Positions 8,947-17,519 of a stretch of 64,000 bases of DNA are shown here, in pieces. Each line of letters opens with the position of its first letter. Position 1 is the first letter of the stretch. The notes beneath the pieces were generated by a model. It had not been told where the DNA came from. It saw only the letters and a list, made by a program, of their open reading frames with translations, and did not search any database. This DNA is from Saccharopolyspora sp. SCSIO 74807. GTDB taxonomy: Bacteria > Actinomycetota > Actinomycetes > Mycobacteriales > Pseudonocardiaceae. The translations under genes and the position numbers were made by a program. The DNA is taken from contig NZ_CP146100.1 in the NCBI RefSeq assembly GCF_037023755.1, forward strand, positions 6,169,501 to 6,233,500, given 5' to 3'.

Positions 8947-9546
8947 ATGCCCCATACCCCGCCCACGACCGTCGAACCCGCCCAGGTCCGCGAGTTCCGC
9001 GAAGCCGACCCGCAGGTCCGGTTGATCGACGTGCGCACTCCCGGCGAGTTCACCGCCACGCACATCCCCGGCTCGTACAACGTCCCGCTGGACCTGCTGC
9101 GCGAACACCGCGCCGAGCTGACCGCCCAGCACGGCGATCCGGTGGTGCTGGTGTGCGCCTCGGGCGCTCGCGCCGAACAAGCCCGCGCCCTGCTGGAAAC
9201 CGCCGGGCTGGACCGGATCAGCGTGCTCCGCGGCGGCATCACCGGCTGGGAGGGCGAAGGCGGCGACCTCGACCGCGGCCGCGGCACCTGGGCCATGGAG
9301 CGGCAAGTGCGGCTGGTCGCCGGCCTGCTGGTGCTCACCGGCGTGGTCGCCAGCACCGCTTACGAACCGCTGAAGTGGATCTCCGGTTTCGTCGGGGCGG
9401 GCCTGACCTTCGCGGCGCTGAGCAACACCTGCGCCATGTCCCGCGCGCTCGGGCTGCTGCCGCACAACCGCACCGCCGCCACCGATGGCCGGGCCCTTCT
9501 CGACGCACTCACCGGCGGAAGAGACGGGAGCCGGACCGCGGGCTGA
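8947..9546 (+). CDS. Rhodanese-like protein with DUF2892 membrane tail
   Basis: 199 residues. A single rhodanese domain (about 10-105) with the active loop VCASGARAEQAR containing the catalytic Cys, followed by two membrane helices of the DUF2892/YgaP type with the conserved SNTCAM. YgaP-like proteins are membrane-tethered sulfurtransferases. It sits 30 bp after the dioxygenase gene in the same operon and would relay sulfane sulfur between the sensor, CstB-like enzyme and exporter. Confidence 0.9.
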   Translation: MPHTPPTTVEPAQVREFREADPQVRLIDVRTPGEFTATHIPGSYNVPLDLLREHRAELTAQHGDPVVLVCASGARAEQARALLETAGLDRISVLRGGITGWEGEGGDLDRGRGTWAMERQVRLVAGLLVLTGVVASTAYEPLKWISGFVGAGLTFAALSNTCAMSRALGLLPHNRTAATDGRALLDALTGGRDGSRTAG

Positions 9547-9608
9547 CACCGCGAGCAGGTGCACGGCGTCGATGACGGTGGCGCGCGGCGAGTCCGCCGC
9601 CGGGACAG

Positions 9609-10400
9609 GTGGTTTCGTTGTTCTTGGCAGTGGTGTTCGGTGCCGCGATCGGGCTGGCGCTGGGTCTGCTCGGCGCGGGCGGATCGGTGCTCGCCGTACC
9701 GGCTCTGGTCTACGGCGTCGGGCAGCCCCTGCAAACGGCGATCCCCAGCTCGCTGGCCGTCGTAGCGCTGTCCTCCCTCGGCGGCCTGCTCCCCCGCGAG
9801 CGGCGCACCGCGGTGCGGTGGCCGGTCGCGCTGGTCTTCGGCGCGGCCGGCACCCCCGCCGCTTTCGGCGGGACCGCGCTCGGGAAGCTGTTCCCGCAAC
9901 GCTGGCTGCTGCTGGCCTTCGCCGCGTTGATGGTCGTCATCGCGGTGCGGATGCTGCGAGGCGGGGAAAACAACACCGGCGCCTGCCGCACCGGGCAGGG
10001 CGGGATCGACTGGCGCGCCTGCCTGCCCAAATCCGTGCTCGCCGGTGCGGCCGTGGGGGTGCTCACCGGGCTGTTCGGCGTCGGTGGCGGTTTCGTCGTC
10101 GTCCCCGCCCTGACGCTGCTGCTGGGCCTCGGGGCGCAGGAAGCGGTCGCCACCTCGCTGGTGGTGGTCCTGATCAACTCTGCGGCCGGTCTCGCCGCCC
10201 ACGCGGGCGCGGCCGACAGCGTCGATTACCGGGTGCTGCTGCTGTTCGCCGGTTCGGCGCTGGTGATCTCGGCGTCGGCGGCGCGGTGGTCGGCGAAGCT
10301 GGACCCGTCCACGGTGCGCCGCTGGTTCGCCGTCGTCGTGCTCGCCGTGGCCGCCTTCGTCGCCGTGGCCGCGATCGTCGACCCTTCGACCTTGGGGTGA
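9609..10400 (+). CDS. TauE/SafE family sulfite/thiosulfate exporter
   Basis: 263 residues with about seven to eight membrane helices arranged as two repeats; each starts with the family glycine signature (LGLLGAGGSVLAVPALV and LTGLFGVGGGFVVVPALTLL). TauE/SafE proteins move sulfite, thiosulfate or organosulfonates. As last gene of the CstR-type operon it probably exports the product of persulfide oxidation. The GTG start at 9609 was taken; a TTG nine bases later is possible. Confidence 0.9.
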   Translation: MVSLFLAVVFGAAIGLALGLLGAGGSVLAVPALVYGVGQPLQTAIPSSLAVVALSSLGGLLPRERRTAVRWPVALVFGAAGTPAAFGGTALGKLFPQRWLLLAFAALMVVIAVRMLRGGENNTGACRTGQGGIDWRACLPKSVLAGAAVGVLTGLFGVGGGFVVVPALTLLLGLGAQEAVATSLVVVLINSAAGLAAHAGAADSVDYRVLLLFAGSALVISASAARWSAKLDPSTVRRWFAVVVLAVAAFVAVAAIVDPSTLG

Positions 10401-10671
10401 GGCCGCAGCCCGTCCCGGAAGCGACTCCCGCAGCGGGCCGAGCAACTTTCTCAGCCGCTCCGGCACCCGCAGCTGCGACGGGTGACCAGCCGCGCGGCTG
10501 CGGAGACGCCGACATCGTCGCCAAAGGATGAGCTTCGTGGCGTGCAGCACCATCTGGTGCACCCGGAACAGCAAAAGGGCCACCCGCAAAGCGGATGGCC
10601 CCTCCACGACAGGAGTTGCGGTCCTGCTCGAGAACCTCAACTCAGGTCAGGGTTGTAATAACAACCCGATG
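10401..10671. other. Gene-free stretch, original 3' flank of tRNA-Pro
   Basis: No coding region supported. It holds the terminator at 10577-10601 and a short palindrome GGTTGTAATAACAACC at 10651-10666. Because the direct repeat at 10672 marks the far end of an island inserted after tRNA-Pro, this DNA is probably what followed the tRNA before insertion. Confidence 0.55.
10573..10601 (-). terminator. Rho-independent terminator (stranded tRNA terminator)
   Basis: GGGCCACCCGC-AAA-GCGGATGGCCC forms an 11-bp stem with one wobble; read on the minus strand it ends in TTTT. No complete gene now reads into it from the minus strand. It fits the former terminator of tRNA-Pro, separated from the gene by the island. 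Confidence 0.7.
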
Positions 10672-10715
10672 GTCGGGACGGCGGGATTCGAACCCACGAC
10701 CCCCTGACCCCCAGT
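10672..10715. repeat. attL-like direct repeat (tRNA-Pro 3' fragment)
   Basis: Identical over 44 bases to 18821-18864. It contains the T arm, the 3' acceptor strand and part of the anticodon arm of tRNA-Pro on the minus strand and then diverges, so it is not a functional tRNA. Confidence 0.9.
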
Positions 10716-10784
10716 GGGGCCCGTAAACTCACGTGACCTGCGAAGACAGAGAAACTGCTGGTGCGGCGGTACCGTTCGCTACTG

Positions 10785-10854
10785 TTGACACCGGCCCAGC
10801 AACGTTTAATCCCCCACGTTCCTCCCCCAATTCCCTCCCACGCGCCGGTGTCAA
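10785..10854. repeat. Inverted repeat at the island's left end
   Basis: TTGACACCGGC (10785-10795) and GCCGGTGTCAA (10844-10854) are perfect 11-bp inverted copies separated by 48 bases, 70 bp inside the left repeat. They could be arm-type recombinase binding sites or a large hairpin. The surrounding 10716-10988 has no supported gene. Confidence 0.45.
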
Positions 10855-10988
10855 AACCGACCCGCGCCGATGCACAGCGCACTAACCCACTGTTGTAATA
10901 CGCAAAATATTTTTCTGCAGGACCGGTAGGAACCGTGCTTCACGAAGCTGAACCCAAATGAATCTCCGTTATTCTGCAGCTCCTGCTA

Positions 10989-12242
10989 TCATCCGGGCCT
11001 TGTGGTTGCATTGGCGCAAACTTTCTGCAAATGAGGGAGGGACTTTTCCGGAGTCGTTGTGGTATCTACCCCGACAACCTCGATGTTGCCCAGTGCACCG
11101 TATGGTCCACAAGTTCGAAGCGTCCGGAAACTTGCGCCATCTGGACTTGGATGGGCCAGAACCACTGAGGAGGAATATCCCGTCATGTAGGTCAGAAGCT
11201 GATGGACATCGTCAGCGCCGATATTCTTTGACCCATATTTCTTGTACTTGGCGTCGACCGGCATCAGACCGGACTTGGGAAAACGGAGAAGTACATCCGG
11301 CCGGAAAGTGCGGCGACCTTGAAGGTCTCCAGTTGTGCTGATGGCTCGTGCGCCGGAGGAGCGGACGACGTAACCGTCTAGCGAAGCCGCCGCCTCTTCA
11401 AAAAGACGGCGGACGACTTTTTCCCAGAGAGCCGGCATGTCCAGGAGAAGGGTGCCCGCACGCTGCTTTCCTTGTTCGGCGAGAAGGTCGTCGACACCGC
11501 CGCTAGTGAGGAGAAGTCGTGCCCAGGTGTGGGCGTTGCGGTAGCGGGAGTTGAGGCGGGTGTACTGCGCTCGGGCGAGTGCGCGTACGGCCGTGGGTGG
11601 GGAGACTTGCGGAAATTCAGAAGCGGTCTCCGCGAGGGCACGGGCGAGTGTGTGGTCACCTGCTAACGCAACAGCAGCCGCCAGCGCGGCACCGCAGACC
11701 TGGTTTTCCCAGATGTCGTTCTCTCGGTCGAAGGTCTCAACGTGCAGCCGGTCAACGAGCCCGTAGCGGTGGGTCGCCTGGCGCTGGATGTCCAGGCGAC
11801 CGCGCAACATCGGCTCAATACTGCGCCGGCGCACGTAGTCTTGGCGCAGCCCTGTGCGCAAAAGTGTCTGACACTCGCGCAGCAACGCTGCGGCGACGAG
11901 ATCGGTGAATCCGGTAGGGCTGGTGGTCCAGTTGCGCAGTGAAGTGTGATGCTGGACCGGGACAGCCAACGCATAGCAGAGCCAGTCGATCAACCTGGTG
12001 CCGCTAATGGCGAACTTGGGTCTAATGACCAGCCGAATCCGATCCAGGGGAAGGATTCCGACCGTGGCGCCGACGGTCACCCGCCAGCCCGACCCACTCG
12101 GAGTCACTGTCATCTTTCCCTGAGCTGTCAACATCTTCAGCCGCGCTAGGTCGGACTCGGTGAGCTGACTGGCGGTCAAGTCGGTCGTACCGTACTCGTG
12201 CAGGGTCACCAGAGGAGCGAGTTCATGCATCGAACCCGCCAT
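10989..12242 (-). CDS. mcrC: McrC family 5-methylcytosine restriction component
   Basis: 417 residues. The N-terminal half has the beta-rich McrC domain (LPLDRIRLVIRPKF, LIDWLCYAL), the middle has RGRLDIQRQ and FDRENDIWENQV, and the C-terminal nuclease has FRPDVLL followed by PVDAKYKKYG, a D...DxK type PD-(D/E)XK centre. In McrBC the McrC nuclease is activated by the GTP-driven McrB ring and cuts modified foreign DNA. The start overlaps the McrB 3' end by 20 bases; an internal ATG 12 bases later is also possible. Codon use and GC are less extreme than in the chromosomal neighbours. Confidence 0.9.
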   Translation of the reverse strand: MAGSMHELAPLVTLHEYGTTDLTASQLTESDLARLKMLTAQGKMTVTPSGSGWRVTVGATVGILPLDRIRLVIRPKFAISGTRLIDWLCYALAVPVQHHTSLRNWTTSPTGFTDLVAAALLRECQTLLRTGLRQDYVRRRSIEPMLRGRLDIQRQATHRYGLVDRLHVETFDRENDIWENQVCGAALAAAVALAGDHTLARALAETASEFPQVSPPTAVRALARAQYTRLNSRYRNAHTWARLLLTSGGVDDLLAEQGKQRAGTLLLDMPALWEKVVRRLFEEAAASLDGYVVRSSGARAISTTGDLQGRRTFRPDVLLRFPKSGLMPVDAKYKKYGSKNIGADDVHQLLTYMTGYSSSVVLAHPSPDGASFRTLRTCGPYGALGNIEVVGVDTTTTPEKSLPHLQKVCANATTRPG

Positions 12243-14505
12243 CCGGGCCGCTATCGGGCTGGCTGGGGGCGGTGAACTCCGCAGCGAGCGCGGCTACCAG
12301 GTCCAGTGGTGCCATGCTGACAGCGGTGCCGGTTGTTTCATCGACGAGATCTCCGAGCAGTTGGTGGAGCAGGTCGGTGCGGCCGAGGCTGTAGTCGGTG
12401 AGTAGCGGGACGATGTTGTGGTAGAAGGCGGCCGCGACTTCCTCTTCGCTTACCAACGAGCGGTGCTCGCGCAGGAGGTAGGCATGGCCGATCTGGTGCT
12501 CGGTGTCCAGCTCCTTGGTGATGCGGCTGTTGATAGCTTGCAGGAAGTCCGCTAGATCAAGCGGACCGACCGAGCCATCGACAACCTCGGGGTCCGGGGC
12601 GACCTCCAGGAACGCGAATCGTCGACTCAGCGCCGCGTCCAGGTGACCAACGCTGCGGTCGACCGTGTTCATTGTGCCGATGAGCTTGATGTTGGGGGGA
12701 ATTGCGAAGCTGCGCGAGCTGACCGGTAATGAGACCGGTAGACCTCGCTTGTCGGGCTCCAGCAAGGTGATCAGTTCACCGAAGATCCGTGGCAGGTCGC
12801 CTCGGTTGATCTCATCGATGATGAGCAGGAAAGTCTGGTCGGGGTGCTGGGCGGCGCTGGTGCACAGGTCGTAGAACAGCCCGTTGGCCAGACGCAGCGT
12901 CAAGCCGTTTCCGCCCGCGGCGAGGTCTGGCTTGAATCCTTCGACAAAGTCCTCATAGCCGTAGGAGGGGTGGAAAGTCACCAGACGCACCCGGCAGGAC
13001 GCGGGGTCCATGGTTCCCGGATGCGGCAAGAGCTGCCGCACCGCCTCATCGCGTACCCCAGGGTCGGCCTCGATGGCGCCAGGTTCGCCTGCTAGAGCCA
13101 GAGCCGCGCTCAACGCCAGACGTGTCTTCCCCGTACCCGGCGGACCGTGCAGAATCACCTGCCCTTTCAGATCCAGCGCATCCAGCAAACGGTGCACGTC
13201 GGCGGGCAGTTCCGGCTCGGGTGCCGGCACCTTCGCCGCCAGGGAGCGGTGGGCGGTGAGACGCTGCAGGAGACTGGGGCGGACTTTGGCGAAGGTGGGC
13301 TGCCAGGTGTTCTCCGGCTCGTCCAGGGTTTGGGCGTAGGACTCGTCCCAGTCGACCGGAACAAGATGACGAAATTCGGGGCGTTCCGGCTCATAGCGAT
13401 AGCCGCCGGACACGGTGCCGAGCGCCAGCACCTCCGACTTGCCACGGTTGGCGACGATCAGGTCGCCTTCATCCAGATCCCGGTACCGGAGAAGTTGCCG
13501 GGCCAGCCGCACGTGGTTGCCCTCGCTCTCGGGCCAGTGTGCGGTGAGTTCCTTGCGCAGATCGGCATCGCTCTCGTACTGGGTGAGGTCACCGACCTCG
13601 TCCCAGCCCACACAGATGAACGACCCCTCCACGCACTCGCCCCACCGTTTCGCTTGCCTGTCAGGCGCGATCTTCCAGATGGTGCGGTCGTGCTGACGGG
13701 GGTCGAAGTGCTCGTAGAGGAAGTGCATGACCTCCATCGGATCCCAGCCCGCGAATTCCGTGCGTTCGCTGACAATCCTTCGGAGCTGTCGGTTGGCCCG
13801 CCAGGTACGGACCCCGCCGTACGTCCTGTACCGTTCCCCGCCGAGCAGCTCAATGAAGTGGCGTACATGGTTTGCGGAATAGATCGGCAGAAACTGCTGC
13901 GGGAAGTACGTCGCCAGCGTCTTGGTCACCAGCGCCTGTCCGTAGACGAGCGTTTCGAGGTCGTCCAGAGTGTCGAAACGCTCCTGTGCCACCGCCTCCA
14001 ACGCGGCGTGGAACTCGCGGCGGACCTGTTCCCAGGCCGTCTGAGGTTCCATACCCCGCAGCGGAGGGGGAAGACGCCACTCACCGCTGCTGTGCCGAAA
14101 AAGGATGAGCTTAGCCGCACTCCCACCTTTGATGCTGCCGAGGACGTCCGTCTCACGTTCCAGCAGTTGGCAGTACGTAGGAGACCGCCCGCCCGCGCCA
14201 AGGGCATAACGCTCCAACGGCAGATCCGGCCACTCCTCCAGCGGAAACTCCTCCCGCACGCGCTGACGCTCGGCTTCGGCCTCCTTGAGCAGTGGTGCCA
14301 AATCGCCCCGGTCGAAAAAAACCCGCAGCGTCCGTGAAATCAACCGCATTCCCCATGGCCCCATATGCTCTCGCACGAGCAACGCATGGGTACCGCTACC
14401 CGCAGGATTCAGGGCGATCCGGTTCGGTTTCCGGCGTACGGCAGGCTTTTCGAGGACACTGCGCCTCGTGGTCGCTGCGCTCTGCGGAGACACGATGACT
14501 CTCAC
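12223..14505 (-). CDS. mcrB: McrB-like AAA+ GTPase of a type IV restriction system
   Basis: The open frame codes 760 residues; ATGs at 14364 (713 residues) or 14349 are plausible true starts since the first 47 codons look weakly coding. The N-terminal 250 residues are a domain of unknown specificity; WKIAPDRQAKRWGECVEGSFICVGWDEVGDL and the later DEGDLIVANRG region (split here) resemble EVE/PUA-like modified-base readers. The AAA+ core has HGPPGTGKTR (about residue 450), FHPSYGYEDFVEG, IIDEINRGDLPRIFGEL and the McrB signature MNTVDRSVGHLDAALSRRF. It would bind modified DNA, hydrolyse GTP and recruit McrC. Confidence 0.9.
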   Translation of the reverse strand: MRVIVSPQSAATTRRSVLEKPAVRRKPNRIALNPAGSGTHALLVREHMGPWGMRLISRTLRVFFDRGDLAPLLKEAEAERQRVREEFPLEEWPDLPLERYALGAGGRSPTYCQLLERETDVLGSIKGGSAAKLILFRHSSGEWRLPPPLRGMEPQTAWEQVRREFHAALEAVAQERFDTLDDLETLVYGQALVTKTLATYFPQQFLPIYSANHVRHFIELLGGERYRTYGGVRTWRANRQLRRIVSERTEFAGWDPMEVMHFLYEHFDPRQHDRTIWKIAPDRQAKRWGECVEGSFICVGWDEVGDLTQYESDADLRKELTAHWPESEGNHVRLARQLLRYRDLDEGDLIVANRGKSEVLALGTVSGGYRYEPERPEFRHLVPVDWDESYAQTLDEPENTWQPTFAKVRPSLLQRLTAHRSLAAKVPAPEPELPADVHRLLDALDLKGQVILHGPPGTGKTRLALSAALALAGEPGAIEADPGVRDEAVRQLLPHPGTMDPASCRVRLVTFHPSYGYEDFVEGFKPDLAAGGNGLTLRLANGLFYDLCTSAAQHPDQTFLLIIDEINRGDLPRIFGELITLLEPDKRGLPVSLPVSSRSFAIPPNIKLIGTMNTVDRSVGHLDAALSRRFAFLEVAPDPEVVDGSVGPLDLADFLQAINSRITKELDTEHQIGHAYLLREHRSLVSEEEVAAAFYHNIVPLLTDYSLGRTDLLHQLLGDLVDETTGTAVSMAPLDLVAALAAEFTAPSQPDSGPDGGFDA

Positions 14506-14917
14506 CCGCGCTCGAGCAGGGAAGTCCCCTCGCCGACGAACTGGGCTGAACGCGAGCGCGCGCCAACCCCCACGCTGGATTTCGCCGCGTGGTCCCGACC
14601 ATCCGCGGACCGTACCGCCGCCCTCACTGTCGCCTCAGCCGCTCCGCCACCGTGCACCCCACCGTCATCGTCTCCTTATCGTTGCGAGTCCTGTCCTACT
14701 CCGCCACAACGATCAGTGCGTCACAGCACATGACCGACCACAACGGAAATCATCGAAGGCCCCACCGGCGTCAACGACTTCAATACGGCCGCCGATTAGG
14801 ACCGACCACGGAAGTGAAGGCCGTCCGACCCATCCATCATGAGTCCAGCCAGCGCGACCCGGCGGCATCACGAGTCACGGTAGAGGCACCTCGGGTGAGT
14901 TGACATGCTGTGGCGCT
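14506..14917. other. Divergent intergenic region of the island
   Basis: 412 bases between the divergent McrB and NLR-like genes. Short plus-strand frames exist but show no recognisable protein and overlap the McrB N-terminus. It should hold the promoters of both units; a TTGACA hexamer at 14900-14905 lies too close to the ATG at 14918 to be its -35 box with normal spacing. No clear operator seen. Confidence 0.5.
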
Positions 14918-17224
14918 ATGATCACAGACGGCGATGATCAAGCCCCTGTCTCACAGCCGCGCGAGTCTGCCAGCACACCGGAACCTACTCCGCGAGCACA
15001 CAACCGCGCTTACGTCGAGGGTCCTGCGTCGGTTGTGCAGGCAGACGCGCTGACCGGCAACATCAACTTCTTCTCTGGTCCTGCCACCAAACCACCGCGA
15101 CCCGCGCAGCTGCCGCGCACGGGAATGCTCTGCCGCCGGGAAGAGGAGATGGCGGCGTTGCGATCGCTGCTGACGCACGATGCGGGTGCGCAAGGTCCGC
15201 TCGCCGTCATCGACGGTCCCGCAGGCATCGGGAAAACCGCGCTGGCCATCGGATTCGCGCGCGAGGTCGCAGATCGGTTCCCGGACGCTCAGCTGTTCGT
15301 TGACCTCCGCGGATTCGACCTGCACGGCGCACCGCGCTCAGCTGGGAGCGCTTTGAGCGGGTTCTTGCGCTCGCTCGGGGTCGATGCGGGTGGGATCCCG
15401 CACGACGTCGACGAGCAGGCGGGTCTGTACCGCAGCCTCCTCGCCGACAAGAAGGCGCTCATCGTGCTCGACAACGCGAGCACCCCAGACCAGGTTCGCC
15501 CGCTATTGCCGGGAACTCCCAGTTGTCTTGCGCTGGTCACAGGGCGGAACCGACTTCCCGGCCTGATCGGACGCGAGGACGCCCTGCCCGTCTCACTGCA
15601 TCCGATGAGCGTCGACGACGGCACGGCGACGCTGGCCCGGCTTCTCGGGTATGCGGAGGTCACACGGCATCCCGATGCCGCTCGGCGACTCGTCCGATTA
15701 TGTGGCGGACTTCCCCTGGCACTGCGCGTAGTCGCAGCCCGCATACGGTCGCGCACCGGCTCGACGATCCGCGACTGTCTCCAGGAACTCGAAGAGGACG
15801 ACCCGCTGGACGGTCTTGAAATGGACGGCGATGCGAGTTTGAACGTCCGCGCAGTGTTCTCGCTGTCCTATCGAGGCATCTCTGGCAACGAGGCGCGCTG
15901 CTTCCGAACCTTGGCGCAGCACCCCAGTAACGAATTCGGCCTGCCCGCCGCGGCCGCACTGCTCGCTGTACGCCCTCGACAAGCCAAACACGCGCTCTCG
16001 AGACTGGTCGAGCGCAACCTGCTACAAGAGATACGTCCGGAGCGATATCGGTTTCACGACCTGCTGCTTCTCTACGCGCGAGAGCGCAGCGTGCTCGATG
16101 ATGACGAGTCCGCACGCGACGCCGCCTTGCGCCGAAGCCTCGACTGGTACCTCCACACTGCGGACGCCGCCGCCAGCCATCTCTCACCCCGCATGCACCG
16201 GGTGCCCGCCGGTGACTGCCCATCGGAATGCCGACCACTCACCTTCACCGATCATCGGGGCGCGCTCGAATGGATCGAGCACGAGGAAGAAACCCTCATC
16301 GCGGCCATGCACCGAGCGGCGGCTCACGGAGTACACGAGTTCGTCCAACGGCTCCCGGTAGTGCTATCCCGATACTGCTTCCTCCGGAAGCCTTGGACCA
16401 CGTGGCTCGAACCGTGTCACCTCGGATTGGCACACGCCCGTGCCGACACAGAACCGACCTGGGCGGTATGGCTCCGGGTGATGCTGGGCATAGCAGCCAG
16501 GGACCAAGGACGACCAGACCACGCGATCGGCCACTGCCTCCGCGCGCACGCGATGGCCCAGCATGCGGGGGATGTTCCTGGACGAGCGTGGAGCCTGGTG
16601 ATTCTCGGGTTGGCGCACCGCGACACCGGACGCCTGCACATCGCGGACCCGCTGTGCCGGGAGGCATCCGAGCTGTTCGCATCCGCCGACGACCACCACG
16701 GCCTGGCGTGGGCACAGACGATCATCGGACTGGCAGAACAAGCCACGGGCCGCGAGGAATCGTCGAGCCAACGGTTCGAGAACGCACTCACGGGGTTTCT
16801 GAGCGCCGACGACCCGTCCGGCGCGGCCTGGTCCTCGATCTTCTTAGCCAGGAGCGCCCGCTTGTCGAAGCGATACACCGACGCGCGGAAACAATGCGAA
16901 CACGCGCTTGAGCTGGCTGACGCGTCCGGCGACCACAAAGCCGCCATCTGGACGCTGCACGAACTAGGCACCGCCGACCTGCAGGACGGCAACGTCGAAC
17001 GGGCCATCGCCGGCTACCAACGAGCACTCACCCTCTCCCGCGACGTCGTCGACCACTACGCCGAAGCCCGCACACTCGACAAGATCGCCACAGCATTGTG
17101 CCAAGCCAGCAGACACGCAGAAGCGCGCGACGCCTGGACCCATGCCGTCAGCATCCTCGACCGGCTCAACAGCCCGCACGCACACCAAACACGACAACGA
17201 CGCGACGAACAGCTGAACGAATAG
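14918..17224 (+). CDS. NLR-like STAND ATPase (NB-ARC with TPR repeats)
   Basis: 768 residues from the ATG at 14918; a TTG at 14900 would add six. Residues 39-52 read VVQADALTGNINFF, a short hydrophobic/Gln/Gly motif similar to the RHIM-like amyloid signalling motifs seen at N-termini of bacterial NLR proteins. Then comes an NB-ARC domain: Walker A GPAGIGKT at 100-107, Walker B KKALIVLDNAS, VTGRNRL, GGLPLAL and FHDLL in the MHD position. From about residue 480 to the end are TPR-like helical repeats. It could act as a defence switch or as an AfsR-type regulator lacking the SARP DNA-binding domain. Its position beside McrBC on an island favours defence (inference). Confidence 0.85.
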   Translation: MITDGDDQAPVSQPRESASTPEPTPRAHNRAYVEGPASVVQADALTGNINFFSGPATKPPRPAQLPRTGMLCRREEEMAALRSLLTHDAGAQGPLAVIDGPAGIGKTALAIGFAREVADRFPDAQLFVDLRGFDLHGAPRSAGSALSGFLRSLGVDAGGIPHDVDEQAGLYRSLLADKKALIVLDNASTPDQVRPLLPGTPSCLALVTGRNRLPGLIGREDALPVSLHPMSVDDGTATLARLLGYAEVTRHPDAARRLVRLCGGLPLALRVVAARIRSRTGSTIRDCLQELEEDDPLDGLEMDGDASLNVRAVFSLSYRGISGNEARCFRTLAQHPSNEFGLPAAAALLAVRPRQAKHALSRLVERNLLQEIRPERYRFHDLLLLYARERSVLDDDESARDAALRRSLDWYLHTADAAASHLSPRMHRVPAGDCPSECRPLTFTDHRGALEWIEHEEETLIAAMHRAAAHGVHEFVQRLPVVLSRYCFLRKPWTTWLEPCHLGLAHARADTEPTWAVWLRVMLGIAARDQGRPDHAIGHCLRAHAMAQHAGDVPGRAWSLVILGLAHRDTGRLHIADPLCREASELFASADDHHGLAWAQTIIGLAEQATGREESSSQRFENALTGFLSADDPSGAAWSSIFLARSARLSKRYTDARKQCEHALELADASGDHKAAIWTLHELGTADLQDGNVERAIAGYQRALTLSRDVVDHYAEARTLDKIATALCQASRHAEARDAWTHAVSILDRLNSPHAHQTRQRRDEQLNE

Positions 17225-17249
17225 TCCGGCAACCGTGCTGAACCTTCGC

Positions 17250-17490
17250 CGGCAACCATGACGGCCTCGGCGAGGCTGGCAATGGCTTGTCCGACCTCGA
17301 TGAGTTGGGAATCGCCTCGCAACGTCGGTACCGGGACACCGGGCACCCGGGTCAGCACATCGCGCCCTTGGTCGTCGATGCCGGGGTACCGCGGCGAATA
17401 GGGATATTCGCGACGCTCCAGGTGCCGGAGCAACGCCGCGACCGCGTCGCTGTGCGGGCCGCGCTCGTTCCGCTTCGTGCCAGTGATCAC
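17250..17490 (-). pseudogene. Aminoglycoside phosphotransferase-like remnant
   Basis: The minus-strand frame reads AVAALLRHLERREYPYSPRY then GIDDQGRDVLTRVPG, which matches the N-lobe of the phosphotransferase/aminoglycoside kinase family (H.LLRHLE..G....PR..GIDD.GREVL...PG). Similarity fades after about 75 residues; the catalytic HGD and DFD parts are absent and the frame then overlaps the NLR-like gene antisense. This is a decayed fragment, not a working gene. It fills the gap between the NLR-like and GNAT genes. Confidence 0.6.
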
Positions 17491-17519
17491 CGCTGGTGCG
17501 GTTGCTTATCCTGGGTGTC

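Noticed and set aside
10637-10882. 81-codon minus-strand frame ending near the att repeat
   Set aside because: Its middle is a translation of the tRNA fragment (GSWVRIPPSRP), so it is an artefact.
10958-11341. Plus-strand frame of 127 codons at the island's left
   Set aside because: Antisense to McrC, no ribosome site, no recognisable protein.
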